Assembly: GCF_027451485.1 (NCBI RefSeq)
Contig: NZ_DAIDJE010000004.1
Span: 1-42,628 of the forward strand
Source: Bradyrhizobium sp.
Lineage (GTDB): Bacteria > Pseudomonadota > Alphaproteobacteria > Rhizobiales > Xanthobacteraceae
DNA: 42,628 nt
Direction of reading: 5' to 3'
How positions within the stretch are numbered: the first letter of the stretch is position 1; the number at the start of each line of letters is the position of its first letter. The position numbers and the translations under genes were made by a program. The notes under the pieces were generated by a model. The model had not been told where the DNA came from. It made no database searches and was given only the letters and a program-made list of their open reading frames with translations. Positions 33,821 to 42,261 of this stretch are shown piece after piece.

Positions 33821-34603
33821 CTATTCGAACCAGGCGGCATATATCTTGGCAAAGCGGCCGTCCTTGTTGGCCTTCGCGATCCAGTTGTCGACAAAAGCTT
33901 TGAGCGCGGCATCGCGTTGCAGCCAGTAGGCCTTTTGCGCGTGGTCAAACGGCTGATCGGGATGAACGGCGCAGAGCACGCCGGGATGCAGCTTTTGCTG
34001 ATACCGCGTCTCGGAGGCATCCGTGATCATCAGATCGGCACGCCCGTCAGCGATTTCGTTGAATATCCCGACGTTATCGGGATAGATCGTGATTTCCGCA
34101 TTCTTGATGTGGGCGCGGGCAAACTGTTCATTGGTCCCGCCGGGATTGACGATCACCCGTGTGCCTGGCCGGTCGATATCCGTCAGGGTCTCGTATTTGT
34201 TGACATCCTTGCAGCGGGCGACCGGCGTCTTGCCTTCCTGCATGATCGGCGTCGAGAAGAGCCCCTTGCTCTGTCGCTCCGGCGTGATCGAGATGCCGCC
34301 CATCGCGATGTCGAAACGGTCTGCGGTGAAGTCCTGCGTCAGCTTCGGCCATGTAGTGCGCACATATTCGACGCGCACGCCCAGCGTACGCGCAAGGCCG
34401 TCCGCCATGTCGACGTCGAAGCCGCGAAAGGTCGATGTTGCAGAGTCAAAGGCGGTGAAAGGCGCATAGTCGCCGGTCATTCCGACTCGCAAGGTGCCTC
34501 GCTCGACGATCGCCTCGAGCCGCGATGGCGACTGGGCGTGCGCAGTCGACCCAACGAGTATCCATGAGGCGGCAACGCAGCAGGCGATCCGGCGCCACAG
34601 CAT
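33821..34603 (-). CDS. Periplasmic PheC-like protein: cyclohexadienyl dehydratase or amino-acid-type binding protein
   Basis: This 260-residue secreted protein has a signal peptide (MLWRR, hydrophobic core, STAHA cleavage region near residue 23) and a family 3 solute-binding fold. The body follows Pseudomonas PheC closely in pattern: LRVGMTGDYAPFTAFD, FRGFDVDMADGLA, DFTADRFDIAMGGISITPERQ, VIVNPGGTNEQFARAHI, DNVGIFNEIADGRADLMITD and LCAVHPDQPFDHAQKAYWL. The Glu in DASETR (about residue 198 of the precursor) aligns with the catalytic Glu of PheC. No amino-acid permease is adjacent. It may convert prephenate/arogenate; transport is the alternative. Confidence 0.75.
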   Translation of the reverse strand: MLWRRIACCVAASWILVGSTAHAQSPSRLEAIVERGTLRVGMTGDYAPFTAFDSATSTFRGFDVDMADGLARTLGVRVEYVRTTWPKLTQDFTADRFDIAMGGISITPERQSKGLFSTPIMQEGKTPVARCKDVNKYETLTDIDRPGTRVIVNPGGTNEQFARAHIKNAEITIYPDNVGIFNEIADGRADLMITDASETRYQQKLHPGVLCAVHPDQPFDHAQKAYWLQRDAALKAFVDNWIAKANKDGRFAKIYAAWFE

Positions 34604-34608
34604 TGCGG

Positions 34609-35019
34609 TCAGCTTTCGTCGCTGCCCCGACGGAGGATATCGGCCGCCGCAGCTCGGCCGGCCATTTCGTTCCGCAGCGCTTCAAATCGTTGCCGCGCCT
34701 CGCTCGCCTGATCGTCGACGAACCGGACCGCCGCATCCGCCGACATCGGCCCACTGGAGATGGAGCGGGAATTCTCACCGATCGTCTCATCGACGAAATA
34801 CCTGCCGCTCCCATCGTTCCGCACCGTCCATTTGAAACGAATCGCTCCCATCGGCCCCGGTCCGGACTTCGAATAGCCCTCGACAATATCGAGCGGCGCC
34901 TCCTGATCCGGCAGCGTGCTGACGGCGGCCTTTGCCGTCGCCTCGGGCGGGAATGCTGGTTGATCGAGAATGCTCGCAATGGTTGCGAGCGCCTCATCAG
35001 TGGGATCACTTCCGGTCAA
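34609..35019 (-). CDS. Hypothetical protein
   Basis: This 136-residue soluble, acidic protein with Ala-rich ends has no domain I recognise. It has no signal peptide or membrane segment. A central strand-rich patch reads GAIRFKWTVRNDGSGRYFVDE, and the C-terminal half is helical (EARQRFEALRNEMAGRAAA). It starts with TTG at 35019, preceded by GGAG nine bases upstream. Its stop lies five bases before the PheC-like start, and it begins 24 bases after the dehydrogenase gene, so all three are probably one transcript. Confidence 0.65.
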   Translation of the reverse strand: MTGSDPTDEALATIASILDQPAFPPEATAKAAVSTLPDQEAPLDIVEGYSKSGPGPMGAIRFKWTVRNDGSGRYFVDETIGENSRSISSGPMSADAAVRFVDDQASEARQRFEALRNEMAGRAAAADILRRGSDES

Positions 35020-35043
35020 TCACTCGGCTCCAGCTCTCTCCGC

Positions 35044-36033
35044 CTAAGTTAGCACGTCCTGGTTAATGACGTTCTGCCGGATCGGCTCACCATCCAGCGC
35101 GCTCAGGATATTTCGCGCGGTCTGTTCGCTCATTCGGTCCACGGCTTCCCACGTCACGCCGGCAACGTGCGGAGCAATGATCACATTGGGCAATTCGAAC
35201 AACGGATTTGGAACTGGCGGCGGCTCCTGCGCGAAAACATCAAGGCCGGCGCCGGCCAGTCGGCCCGACGTGAGGGCGTCATACAGCGCGGCTTCGTCAA
35301 TGAGACCGCCCCTCGCGGTATTGATGAGATAGGCCGATGGCTTCATGCGCCGCAACCGCGTCGCATTGAACATGCCGAGCGTTTCCGACGTCTTGGGGCA
35401 GTGAATGCTGACGAAGTCCGCTCGCGGCAGCGCCGCGTCGAGATCAGCAACCGCCTCGTATCCCGCCTTTTTGATTTCGCCCGCCGGAAGATACGGGTCA
35501 TAGACCAGCACGTTCATTTCCATCGCAAGACATCGCCTGGCAGTGCGCGTGCCGATCCGCCCAAAGCCCAGGATTAAAACCGTCTTGCCGAAGAGGTCAT
35601 AGGGCAGTTTGCCGAGCCGCGAGCTCCATTGACCCTCCTTGACCAGCGCATGCAGTTCATTGGCTCGCTTGGCGAGCATCAGCATCATGAACAAGGCCTG
35701 CTCGGCAACGGAGGGGGAATTTGCCGTTCCCACTACCATCAATGGAATCTTGCGGCGGCTGAGCGCAGGGACATCGACCGCGTCATAACCGACACCGATC
35801 CGTGTCACGACCTTCATGTCCCTGGCCGCGTCCAGTTCGGCTTCACCGAAGCGGGTGGCGCCGAGTGCAACCCCGTGGACCGGCGCATGCGCTTTCAACA
35901 ACGCTTCGAAATCCGCGGCTGAAATCAGGTTGGGGAATTCGACGAGTTCGATGTCCTCGCGTTCCTGGAGGAGGGCGCGTCCACACGGCGCCAGCGTCTG
36001 GGTGACAAAGATTTTCTTCTTGTTGGTTGTCAT
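35044..36033 (-). CDS. D-isomer-specific 2-hydroxyacid dehydrogenase
   Basis: This 329-residue NAD-dependent dehydrogenase of the SerA/glycerate/phosphonate family oxidises or reduces 2-hydroxyacids. The nucleotide motif is ILGFGRIGTRTARRCLAM. Catalytic residues appear in order: Arg in LINTARGGLIDEAAL, Glu in DVFAQEPPP, and His in IIAPHVAGVTWEA. TRIGVGYDAVDVPAL is the usual substrate loop. It has no ACT domain, unlike full-length SerA. It follows the ABC transporter genes by 32 bases, so the importer may supply its substrate or a precursor. Confidence 0.88.
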   Translation of the reverse strand: MTTNKKKIFVTQTLAPCGRALLQEREDIELVEFPNLISAADFEALLKAHAPVHGVALGATRFGEAELDAARDMKVVTRIGVGYDAVDVPALSRRKIPLMVVGTANSPSVAEQALFMMLMLAKRANELHALVKEGQWSSRLGKLPYDLFGKTVLILGFGRIGTRTARRCLAMEMNVLVYDPYLPAGEIKKAGYEAVADLDAALPRADFVSIHCPKTSETLGMFNATRLRRMKPSAYLINTARGGLIDEAALYDALTSGRLAGAGLDVFAQEPPPVPNPLFELPNVIIAPHVAGVTWEAVDRMSEQTARNILSALDGEPIRQNVINQDVLT

Positions 36034-36065
36034 TCCGCGAGCCTTTTCCGCCGGCGGTGCAACCT

Positions 36066-37166
36066 TCAGATAACGGCGCCGGTGGCCTCATTTAGCAGAT
36101 GCATGTTGTTGAGGTCCACTGCCAGGCGGAGTGGCTGGCCATCGCGGGCGGGGGCGTTGGGATTGACCCTTCCACAAACCTGCTTGCCAGCGAGGTTGAA
36201 GTAAATCAGCGTTTCCATCCCCATGGGTTCGGTAACATCCAGCGTTGCATCGAATGGCTCGATCCCGGGTTCGGCGTGGGGCTTTGCCTCGGTAATGTGC
36301 TCCGGGCGCAATCCCAGCAGTAGCTGTTGACCGGGATTGGCATTTCGATAGCGCGCGGCGCGGTCGGACGGTAGCGGAAAGGCGATCTGCTCGGTCAGCC
36401 GCACATGCAGCCTCCCAGCGGCCTCTTCAAGACGGCAAGGGAGGAAATTCATCGCGGGCGAGCCGATAAAGGCGGCCACAAATCGCGTGGCTGGCTTGTG
36501 ATAAAGGTCATTCGGCGTCCCGATCTGTTCAATGCGCCCCTTGTTCATGACCACGACCCGGTCGGCGAGCGTCATGGCCTCGACCTGATCGTGGGTGACA
36601 TACACGGTGGTGGTGCGCACTTTCTGGTGAACCTTCTTGATTTCAATCCGCATCTGCACCCGCAGCTTGGCGTCGAGATTAGAGAGAGGCTCGTCAAACA
36701 GAAAAACCTTCGGATTGCGGACGATCGCGCGCCCCATCGCCACACGCTGCCGCTGGCCGCCCGACAATTGCTTGGGCTTGCGGTCGATCAGTTCGACGAT
36801 ATCAAGCATGCGGGCCGCTTCGTCGATCCGCGCCTTGATCTCCGCTTTTGGATAGCGTTTCAGCCGCAGCCCGAATGACATGTTCTCCGCGACCGTCATG
36901 TGCGGATAGAGCGCGTAGTTCTGGAACACCATCGCAATGTCGCGATCCTTTGGCGGAACATCATTGACGACGTCTCCACCGATCATGATGTCGCCATCGG
37001 TGATGTCCTCAAGGCCTGCGATCATGCGCAGCGTGGTGGATTTGCCGCAGCCCGACGGCCCTACCAGAACGACGAACTCGTGATCGGCGATGTCGAGATC
37101 GATGCCGCGGACGGCTTCGACATCGTCGTAGCGCTTGACGACCTTGCGCAGGTTTACTTCGGCCAT
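36066..37166 (-). CDS. ABC transporter ATP-binding protein, sugar type (UgpC/MalK family)
   Basis: This 366-residue ATPase energises the importer encoded just upstream. It has Walker [21 protein letters not shown]-loop [13 protein letters not shown], signature [14 protein letters not shown], Walker [17 protein letters not shown], and the switch His in [15 protein letters not shown]-terminal OB-like (TOBE) domain with LLGLRPEHI is typical of the MalK group. The ATG at 37166 lies five bases from the permease stop. The frame stays open upstream but runs into the permease gene. Confidence 0.95.
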   Translation of the reverse strand: MAEVNLRKVVKRYDDVEAVRGIDLDIADHEFVVLVGPSGCGKSTTLRMIAGLEDITDGDIMIGGDVVNDVPPKDRDIAMVFQNYALYPHMTVAENMSFGLRLKRYPKAEIKARIDEAARMLDIVELIDRKPKQLSGGQRQRVAMGRAIVRNPKVFLFDEPLSNLDAKLRVQMRIEIKKVHQKVRTTTVYVTHDQVEAMTLADRVVVMNKGRIEQIGTPNDLYHKPATRFVAAFIGSPAMNFLPCRLEEAAGRLHVRLTEQIAFPLPSDRAARYRNANPGQQLLLGLRPEHITEAKPHAEPGIEPFDATLDVTEPMGMETLIYFNLAGKQVCGRVNPNAPARDGQPLRLAVDLNNMHLLNEATGAVI

Positions 37167-37171
37167 CGGCT

Positions 37172-38083
37172 TCAACCCTTCGTCGCACCGGCGGTGAGGC
37201 CGGCAATGTAGTAATCCATCAGAAACGCATAGATGACGAGCGGCGGCGCGGCGCCGAGCAGGGCGCCGGTCATGATCTGCCCCCAATTGAAGACATCGCC
37301 CTTGATCAGCGTCGTGATGATGCCGACCGGCAGGACCAACTGATCGGTCGATGTCGTGAATACCAGCGGATAGAGAAACTGCGCCCATGAGACGGTGAAG
37401 GCGAAAATGGTGGCCGCAATCAGACCGGGCAAGGCAACCGGAATGAAGATACGCGTCAGGGTCTGAAACCATGAGGCGCCATCGATGATGGCCGCCTCGT
37501 CAAGTTCCTTCGGAATGGACGCGAAATAGCCGATCATGATCCAGGTGCAGAACGGCACGGTCAGTGTCGGATAGATGAATATCAGAACGTACCACCGGTT
37601 GATCAGCTGGATGCCAGTCCAGTCGCCGAACAAAGCGAACATCTTGAACAACGGAATGAACAGGAGACTGTCTGGAATCAGGTAAGTCAGGAACACCCCC
37701 GTTGCGAGCGTGGCCGATCCCCAGAATTTCATTCGGGATAAAGCGAATGCGGCTGGAATGCTGATCGCCATGGTGATGGCGACGACGGCGATCGAGATTG
37801 CCGCCGAGTTCCCGAAGAAGCGCAGGAACTGGTTCGACGTGAGCAGCTCATGGTAGTTCGACAAGGTTGGATGAAAAACCCACCAGGGATTAGTCGCGGC
37901 GGAGATCTCCGCGCTGCTTTTGAGCGACGTGATTAGCATGTAGATTGGTGGCAAGAGTGCGATAATCGCAAACAGTGTCAGGAAAAAGTACGACCAGCGC
38001 AGTGCCCAGACGCGGTCGCGGCTCATGCTGCCGAATTTGACTTTGCGGCCAGGACCGGCCTTGTCGATGGCGAACGAGCTCAT
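37172..38083 (-). CDS. Carbohydrate-type ABC transporter permease (MalG family)
   Basis: This 303-residue inner-membrane permease has six predicted helices, beginning with [22 protein letters not shown]. The cytoplasmic EAA loop is [23 protein letters not shown], the contact site for the ATPase; [17 protein letters not shown] follows. [17 protein letters not shown] after the first helix is typical of MalG-type permeases. The start codon overlaps the stop of the upstream permease by one base (TGATG). Confidence 0.93.
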   Translation of the reverse strand: MSSFAIDKAGPGRKVKFGSMSRDRVWALRWSYFFLTLFAIIALLPPIYMLITSLKSSAEISAATNPWWVFHPTLSNYHELLTSNQFLRFFGNSAAISIAVVAITMAISIPAAFALSRMKFWGSATLATGVFLTYLIPDSLLFIPLFKMFALFGDWTGIQLINRWYVLIFIYPTLTVPFCTWIMIGYFASIPKELDEAAIIDGASWFQTLTRIFIPVALPGLIAATIFAFTVSWAQFLYPLVFTTSTDQLVLPVGIITTLIKGDVFNWGQIMTGALLGAAPPLVIYAFLMDYYIAGLTAGATKG

Positions 38084-39021
38084 CAGGCTTCATTTCCCCG
38101 TTTGGTAACGTCGCGCAGAATGAAGTAGGCGGCGATCGCCAGGATGGGTGCCATGAAAAGCGAGATGCTGGCGCCGAGCGGAATGTCACTGCCTTCGATG
38201 CCGATCTTGAACGCCCAGGTCGCAAACAAGTGTGTCTGATCAAGGGGGCCACCGGATGTCAGGATTCGCACGATGTCGAAGTTCGCAAAGGTGACTATCA
38301 GCGAGAACAGCGTCGTAATCGCAATGATGTTGCGCATCATCGGCAGCGTCACATACCAGATGCGCTGCCACCAGTTGGCACCGTCAATAGCGGCGGCTTC
38401 ATAGAGCTGATCCGGCACCGATTTCAGCGAGGCCAGGTACATGATCATGAAGAACGGTGCGCCATACCAGACATTGACGAGGATGACCGAGAAGCGCGCC
38501 CAGCCCACCTCGCCGAGCCATGAGACCGGTGCGATGCCGAACAGACCGAGTGTGTAATTGAACGCGCTGTAGGACGGATCGAACAGCCATAGCCAGGCGA
38601 GTGTGCTCATGGCGGGCGGGATCACCCAGGGTACCAGCAGCATCCCCCGCCATTTGCGCTGCTTCCCCGATGGAATGTTGTGCGCGAAGTGGGCGACGAT
38701 GAAGCCGATGAGCGCCTTGAAGATCACAGCCGTGATCGCGAAGATGCAGGACTGCTCGACCACCATCCAGAAAGTATCGCGCTTGAACAGGAATCGAAAG
38801 TTGCCGAACCCGACGAACCGGGTCATCGACTTGTTCAACGTCGCGAGATGGATCGCATAAAAGGCGGGGTAGATGACCAGAACAGCAATGAGAAGGATCA
38901 GCGGCAAGGTCATCAAGAATGCCACCGTCGACTTGCGCTTCAGCGCGTAGCGCAGTCTCGTAGCGGCGGAAGCACGGCGAAGGTCCTTAACACTGCCTCG
39001 TCCAACAGCAACATCAACCAT
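38083..39021 (-). CDS. Carbohydrate-type ABC transporter permease (MalF family)
   Basis: This 312-residue permease has six helices, starting with a long basic cytoplasmic segment and then TVAFLMTLPLILLIAVLVIYPAFYAI. The EAA loop is VPDQLYEAAAIDGANWWQRIWYV; FANFDIVRILTSGGP follows, as in UgpA/MalF-type permeases. It overlaps the next permease by one base. It lies 112 bases downstream of the binding-protein gene across a hairpin. Confidence 0.93.
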   Translation of the reverse strand: MVDVAVGRGSVKDLRRASAATRLRYALKRKSTVAFLMTLPLILLIAVLVIYPAFYAIHLATLNKSMTRFVGFGNFRFLFKRDTFWMVVEQSCIFAITAVIFKALIGFIVAHFAHNIPSGKQRKWRGMLLVPWVIPPAMSTLAWLWLFDPSYSAFNYTLGLFGIAPVSWLGEVGWARFSVILVNVWYGAPFFMIMYLASLKSVPDQLYEAAAIDGANWWQRIWYVTLPMMRNIIAITTLFSLIVTFANFDIVRILTSGGPLDQTHLFATWAFKIGIEGSDIPLGASISLFMAPILAIAAYFILRDVTKRGNEA

Positions 39022-39088
39022 GGCGCGTCTTCCTCATGGATGTCATTCTCCGCGGAGCCGATGTTTCCGGCGATCAGCTCGGGAGGAA

Positions 39089-39123
39089 GTCGCCGCGACT
39101 ACATGCGAGGCGATCGCGGCGAC
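39089..39123 (-). promoter_or_regulatory. Intercistronic hairpin between binding-protein and permease genes
   Basis: GTCGCCGCGA (39089-39098) and TCGCGGCGAC (39114-39123) are perfect ten-base arms around a 15-base loop. It lies ten bases after the binding-protein stop. Such hairpins in ABC operons commonly protect the upstream mRNA, so the binding protein is made in excess over the permeases. That role is inferred here. Confidence 0.55.
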
Positions 39124-39133
39124 GGCCCTTGCT

Positions 39134-40474
39134 TCACGTTCGCATGAAGCCCTCACACTGGTCTTCGGCCCAGGCGAGCGTGTTTTCCATTTTTTCGCCT
39201 TGCGCATATTTGAGGCACATCTTCGTGAGTGTGGCCTGAGCATAGATTTGCTGGGCAATCTTCGGCGGGGCCGGTGAGGCCGCAATTGACAGCTTCTGTT
39301 GATGGTAGGGATCCGGATAGTGGTAGAGCGTCCCCTTCGGCGGTTCTTGCTCCGCCCAGACCTTCAGCGTTGTCAGCTTCTCGAAGGCCGGGAGATCATA
39401 GCCGCCACTTGCTTTCACCAACCTCTCGATCGAAGCGGGCTGAGACAGTTGCGTGAGCAAGCTCTTGGCTGCCGACTTGTTCTTGGAGAAGCTCCAGAGC
39501 GCGAGGAAGAAGGGCAGGAACGGCGCGAAACGGCCTTTCGGTCCGACAGGAAATCCATGAGTCCAGCACTTCGCCGCGATTTCCGGCGCGTCGCGTTTGG
39601 CTACCGCCCAGGCGCTCGGTGGATTCAGGATCATTGCGCCCTTGCCGGCGATTAACCACTTGTTGTTCGAGGCATCGTCCCACGCAGCGACGTCGGGTGG
39701 TAGGACGGAGATGAGCTTCTTGTAGTATTCGAGTGCTTGCCGAACGGCATCCGTCTTGACGGTGATGTCCCCTTTGGCATTGACGAGCTCGGCGCCAAAA
39801 GACTGAAACAAAGCACCCGCCGTATCGACGGAATCGGAAGTTTCACCAAGCCCGATGCCGAACGGATAGCCGCCTTTGTGGCAAGCCTCAGCCGCCTTGA
39901 GGAACGTGTCCGTGGTCCAGTTGTCGGCCTTCGGAGGGCTGCCGGCCGGGTACATCTCCTGGACGTCGATGTCGGCGTATCTCTTCATCAGATCGATGCG
40001 GGAGCAGGGGCCCTTGATTTGGCTGCCCATGCAGGTCGGAACACCGAGCCACTTGCCCTCGAGTTGTCCGAGATACTGCACGGTGCCGTTGACTGCCCCG
40101 TTCTGCTTGATCAGCGGTTCCATCACATCGTTGACTGGCTCAAGCTGATCGGAATTCGCGTGAGGCCACCACGTCGGCATCGCCAGAATGTCGTGGCCGG
40201 ACTTCGCCTGCGCCTCTGCGGCGATGGTCACGAGGTTCTTATTGCCCTGACTGGTGATGTAATCGATGGAGACTTCGACCTTCTCTTTTTCCGCCCATTC
40301 GTTGACGAGGTTCGTCGAGGTCTTGTTGGCACCGGGCACCCAGTGGTCCCACAGACCGATCGCGAGCTTGCCGGCGGCGCCCGCCGCCCGGAGATAGGGC
40401 GCCGAGATCAGTGCGGCAGATGACAACGCAGTGGCGGCTACGAATTGCCGTCGAGAAAGTCTTCTCCTGGACAT
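39134..40474 (-). CDS. Sugar-type ABC transporter substrate-binding protein with Tat signal
   Basis: This 446-residue family 1 extracellular solute-binding protein is the first gene of the importer operon. The N-terminus MSRRRLSRRQFVAATALSS carries a twin-arginine motif (SRRQFVA) followed by a hydrophobic stretch, so export is probably by the Tat system. Landmarks are LAIGLWDHWVPGANKT, EVSIDYITSQGNKNL, GHDILAMPTWWPH, GKWLGVPTCMGSQ and IAGKGAMILNPPSAW. The ATG at 40474 has GGAGGA seven bases upstream. The substrate is not evident; the adjacent 2-hydroxyacid dehydrogenase hints at a polyol or sugar acid. Confidence 0.93.
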   Translation of the reverse strand: MSRRRLSRRQFVAATALSSAALISAPYLRAAGAAGKLAIGLWDHWVPGANKTSTNLVNEWAEKEKVEVSIDYITSQGNKNLVTIAAEAQAKSGHDILAMPTWWPHANSDQLEPVNDVMEPLIKQNGAVNGTVQYLGQLEGKWLGVPTCMGSQIKGPCSRIDLMKRYADIDVQEMYPAGSPPKADNWTTDTFLKAAEACHKGGYPFGIGLGETSDSVDTAGALFQSFGAELVNAKGDITVKTDAVRQALEYYKKLISVLPPDVAAWDDASNNKWLIAGKGAMILNPPSAWAVAKRDAPEIAAKCWTHGFPVGPKGRFAPFLPFFLALWSFSKNKSAAKSLLTQLSQPASIERLVKASGGYDLPAFEKLTTLKVWAEQEPPKGTLYHYPDPYHQQKLSIAASPAPPKIAQQIYAQATLTKMCLKYAQGEKMENTLAWAEDQCEGFMRT

Positions 40475-40869
40475 CGCGTTTCCTCCAAATGTTGCTTCTT
40501 CTAATTTGTACTTCGTCTGACCCACGTCGCGGGCGATCATTTCCTCCGAGGTGGGCGCGAAGTTTCAACAAGGATCAGACCAGAATTGCCCGCCGCTGTC
40601 GAGAATCAGCGTGACGGCAGTTCTAGAACTATTGTTGCGACGGGGCGCTTCTCTCAACGGGCGCGCGGCAATCTATTGCGCCGCAAACGCGGCGGTGAAA
40701 CCCGGTTGAATGCATCGCCGCAAGGTCCAATCATCTGCTTGCCGAACGCGTCATCAGGATGCAGTGACCGGCGTCACCGTGGACTCGTCCGGCGCGGTAA
40801 CGATAATGTCGCTCGAGGGTGATTCAAATTCCCAAGCAATCACAGTAGCCGAGCCAGATGGAGCCCGAC
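40475..40869. promoter_or_regulatory. Divergent intergenic region upstream of the ABC importer and the LTXXQ-like gene
   Basis: These 395 bases contain no gene I can support. A perfect 12-base palindrome AGTTCTAGAACT lies at 40619-40630, about 145 bases upstream of the importer start, a candidate operator. A small hairpin CGCCGC-AAAC-GCGGCG lies at 40679-40694 without a T-run. Promoter elements could not be assigned with confidence. Confidence 0.4.
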
Positions 40870-41610
40870 ATGATCCGCCCAACGCTGCGAGCCGGATTGT
40901 ACTTTGCTGCGGTCATTACACTGATGCTGGGTACGCCTCAGGTGGTGCTTGCACAGGGACTCGTCAGGGGCATGCAGGACGGCGCAGAGGCCGGCAACAA
41001 GGCCGCCGGTCCGGTTGGTGGCGTGCTGGGCGGGGCGATCGGCGGAGTGGTTGGAGTCTTCGGCGGTGCGTTGGGGGTCAACAGCAACAGCGACAGGATC
41101 CAGGAACAGCCCGCCGCCGCCGCTGCCAAACCGGCTCCGACGGGTAGTTCCAAGCCGAGCAAGGCAAACAGAACGGCAAAGGCGATCCCGGCAGCACCCG
41201 CGACTTCACCTCCGAAGCCCGTGGAAGTCCTCACCCAGCCAGGCAAGCCCGCACTGACAGCTGAGCAGATCGTGGCCAACAGCGATGCCTATATCGATCG
41301 GATCAAGGCAGAATTGAATCTGACCCCCGAGCAGGAGAAGAACTGGTCGGCGTTCAACAGCGCCATGCACTATCTCGGGCACAACGGAGCCGAGCGCCTC
41401 AACCTGAGGATTGCCCGCGCCCAGCGCGATCCGCCGGACGACATTATCGAGCAGATGCGTAACGAGGCGCAGTTTCTCATCGACCGGGCTGCGGATCAGC
41501 GGGCGGTGGCGGATGCGGCCGAACCTTTGTTCGCGAGCCTCGACGACAAGCAGAAGTCGATCTTCATCGCGGAAATGGTACACTTGAGCCACGAACGCGG
41601 GCTGGATTAA
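40870..41610 (+). CDS. Secreted LTXXQ-motif (Spy-like) protein with glycine zipper
   Basis: This 246-residue exported protein has a signal peptide (MIRPTLRAGLYFAAVITLML, cleavage near VLA-Q). It is followed by a glycine-zipper stretch (AAGPVGGVLGGAIGGVVGV) and an Ala/Pro/Lys-rich linker. The C-terminal helical domain begins with LTAEQIVANSDAYIDRI and contains LNLTPEQEKNW, the LTXXQ-type motif of Spy/CpxP periplasmic proteins. The ATG at 40870 is preferred over one at 40858 because GGAG lies exactly six bases before it. An envelope-stress or chaperone role is possible but unproven. Confidence 0.8.
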   Translation: MIRPTLRAGLYFAAVITLMLGTPQVVLAQGLVRGMQDGAEAGNKAAGPVGGVLGGAIGGVVGVFGGALGVNSNSDRIQEQPAAAAAKPAPTGSSKPSKANRTAKAIPAAPATSPPKPVEVLTQPGKPALTAEQIVANSDAYIDRIKAELNLTPEQEKNWSAFNSAMHYLGHNGAERLNLRIARAQRDPPDDIIEQMRNEAQFLIDRAADQRAVADAAEPLFASLDDKQKSIFIAEMVHLSHERGLD

Positions 41611-41859
41611 GACAACAATGCGGCCGTCCGGCGAAGCGTAGGCTTGCCGGCGAAAGCTTGGCAGCTGCGAATAGCCGGGTACACAGGCCCTGGGGTAGGT
41701 GGAAGGCAAGGCACCCGGCTATCCTGCCGCAGCGGCGGCGAAGCTCAAATCGTCATGCAATCTTGAGGAAAAGCTGACCGCTTCGCGCCCGAGATATGGC
41801 CGCCCTATGACGTTGTCGGGACTGGCGGGAAGAATGAAGCTGCCCGCTAGAATCGTCTG

Positions 41860-42261
41860 TCAGTTCTTGGGAAAGTTCAGTTCCACGCCGACTCCATCGG
41901 GATCGTAGAGGAAGAATTGTGTATCGCCGGTACGCGGCACGACGCTTTCGCGGAACTTGATGTTTTTCGACTGAAGGCGCTTGCGCATTCCATCGACATC
42001 GCTTGCCGCAAAGGCGATGTGGTCGAGACGGCCGGTGTCCTCGTACTTCTTCTCCGTACCGCGGACGACGATGCCTTCGCGCGGTGTGCGCGTTCCCATC
42101 AAATGGACGGTGGCGACCCCGCCCGAATAGAGCCAGTAACCGGGGAAACCGAGGGGCGGGCGTTCGCCATTCTCAAGCCCGAGCACATCACAATAAAAAT
42201 CCTTGGTGCGCTCAAGATCCGCAGGTTCGATCGTATAGTGCTGTAGGGGGCCAAGCGGCAT
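41860..42261 (-). CDS. VOC family protein (glyoxalase/bleomycin-resistance/dioxygenase fold)
   Basis: This 133-residue protein has two beta-alpha-beta-beta-beta modules. Candidate metal ligands are His in LQHYTIE at the start, His in RLDHIAF in the middle and Glu in VGVELNF at the end. DFYCDVLGLENGERPPL and FLYDPDGVGVEL are typical of the superfamily. Members include glyoxalase I, extradiol dioxygenases and fosfomycin-resistance enzymes; the substrate is not evident. The ATG at 42261 has AAGGAG about eight bases upstream. No obvious operon partner is present. Confidence 0.88.
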   Translation of the reverse strand: MPLGPLQHYTIEPADLERTKDFYCDVLGLENGERPPLGFPGYWLYSGGVATVHLMGTRTPREGIVVRGTEKKYEDTGRLDHIAFAASDVDGMRKRLQSKNIKFRESVVPRTGDTQFFLYDPDGVGVELNFPKN

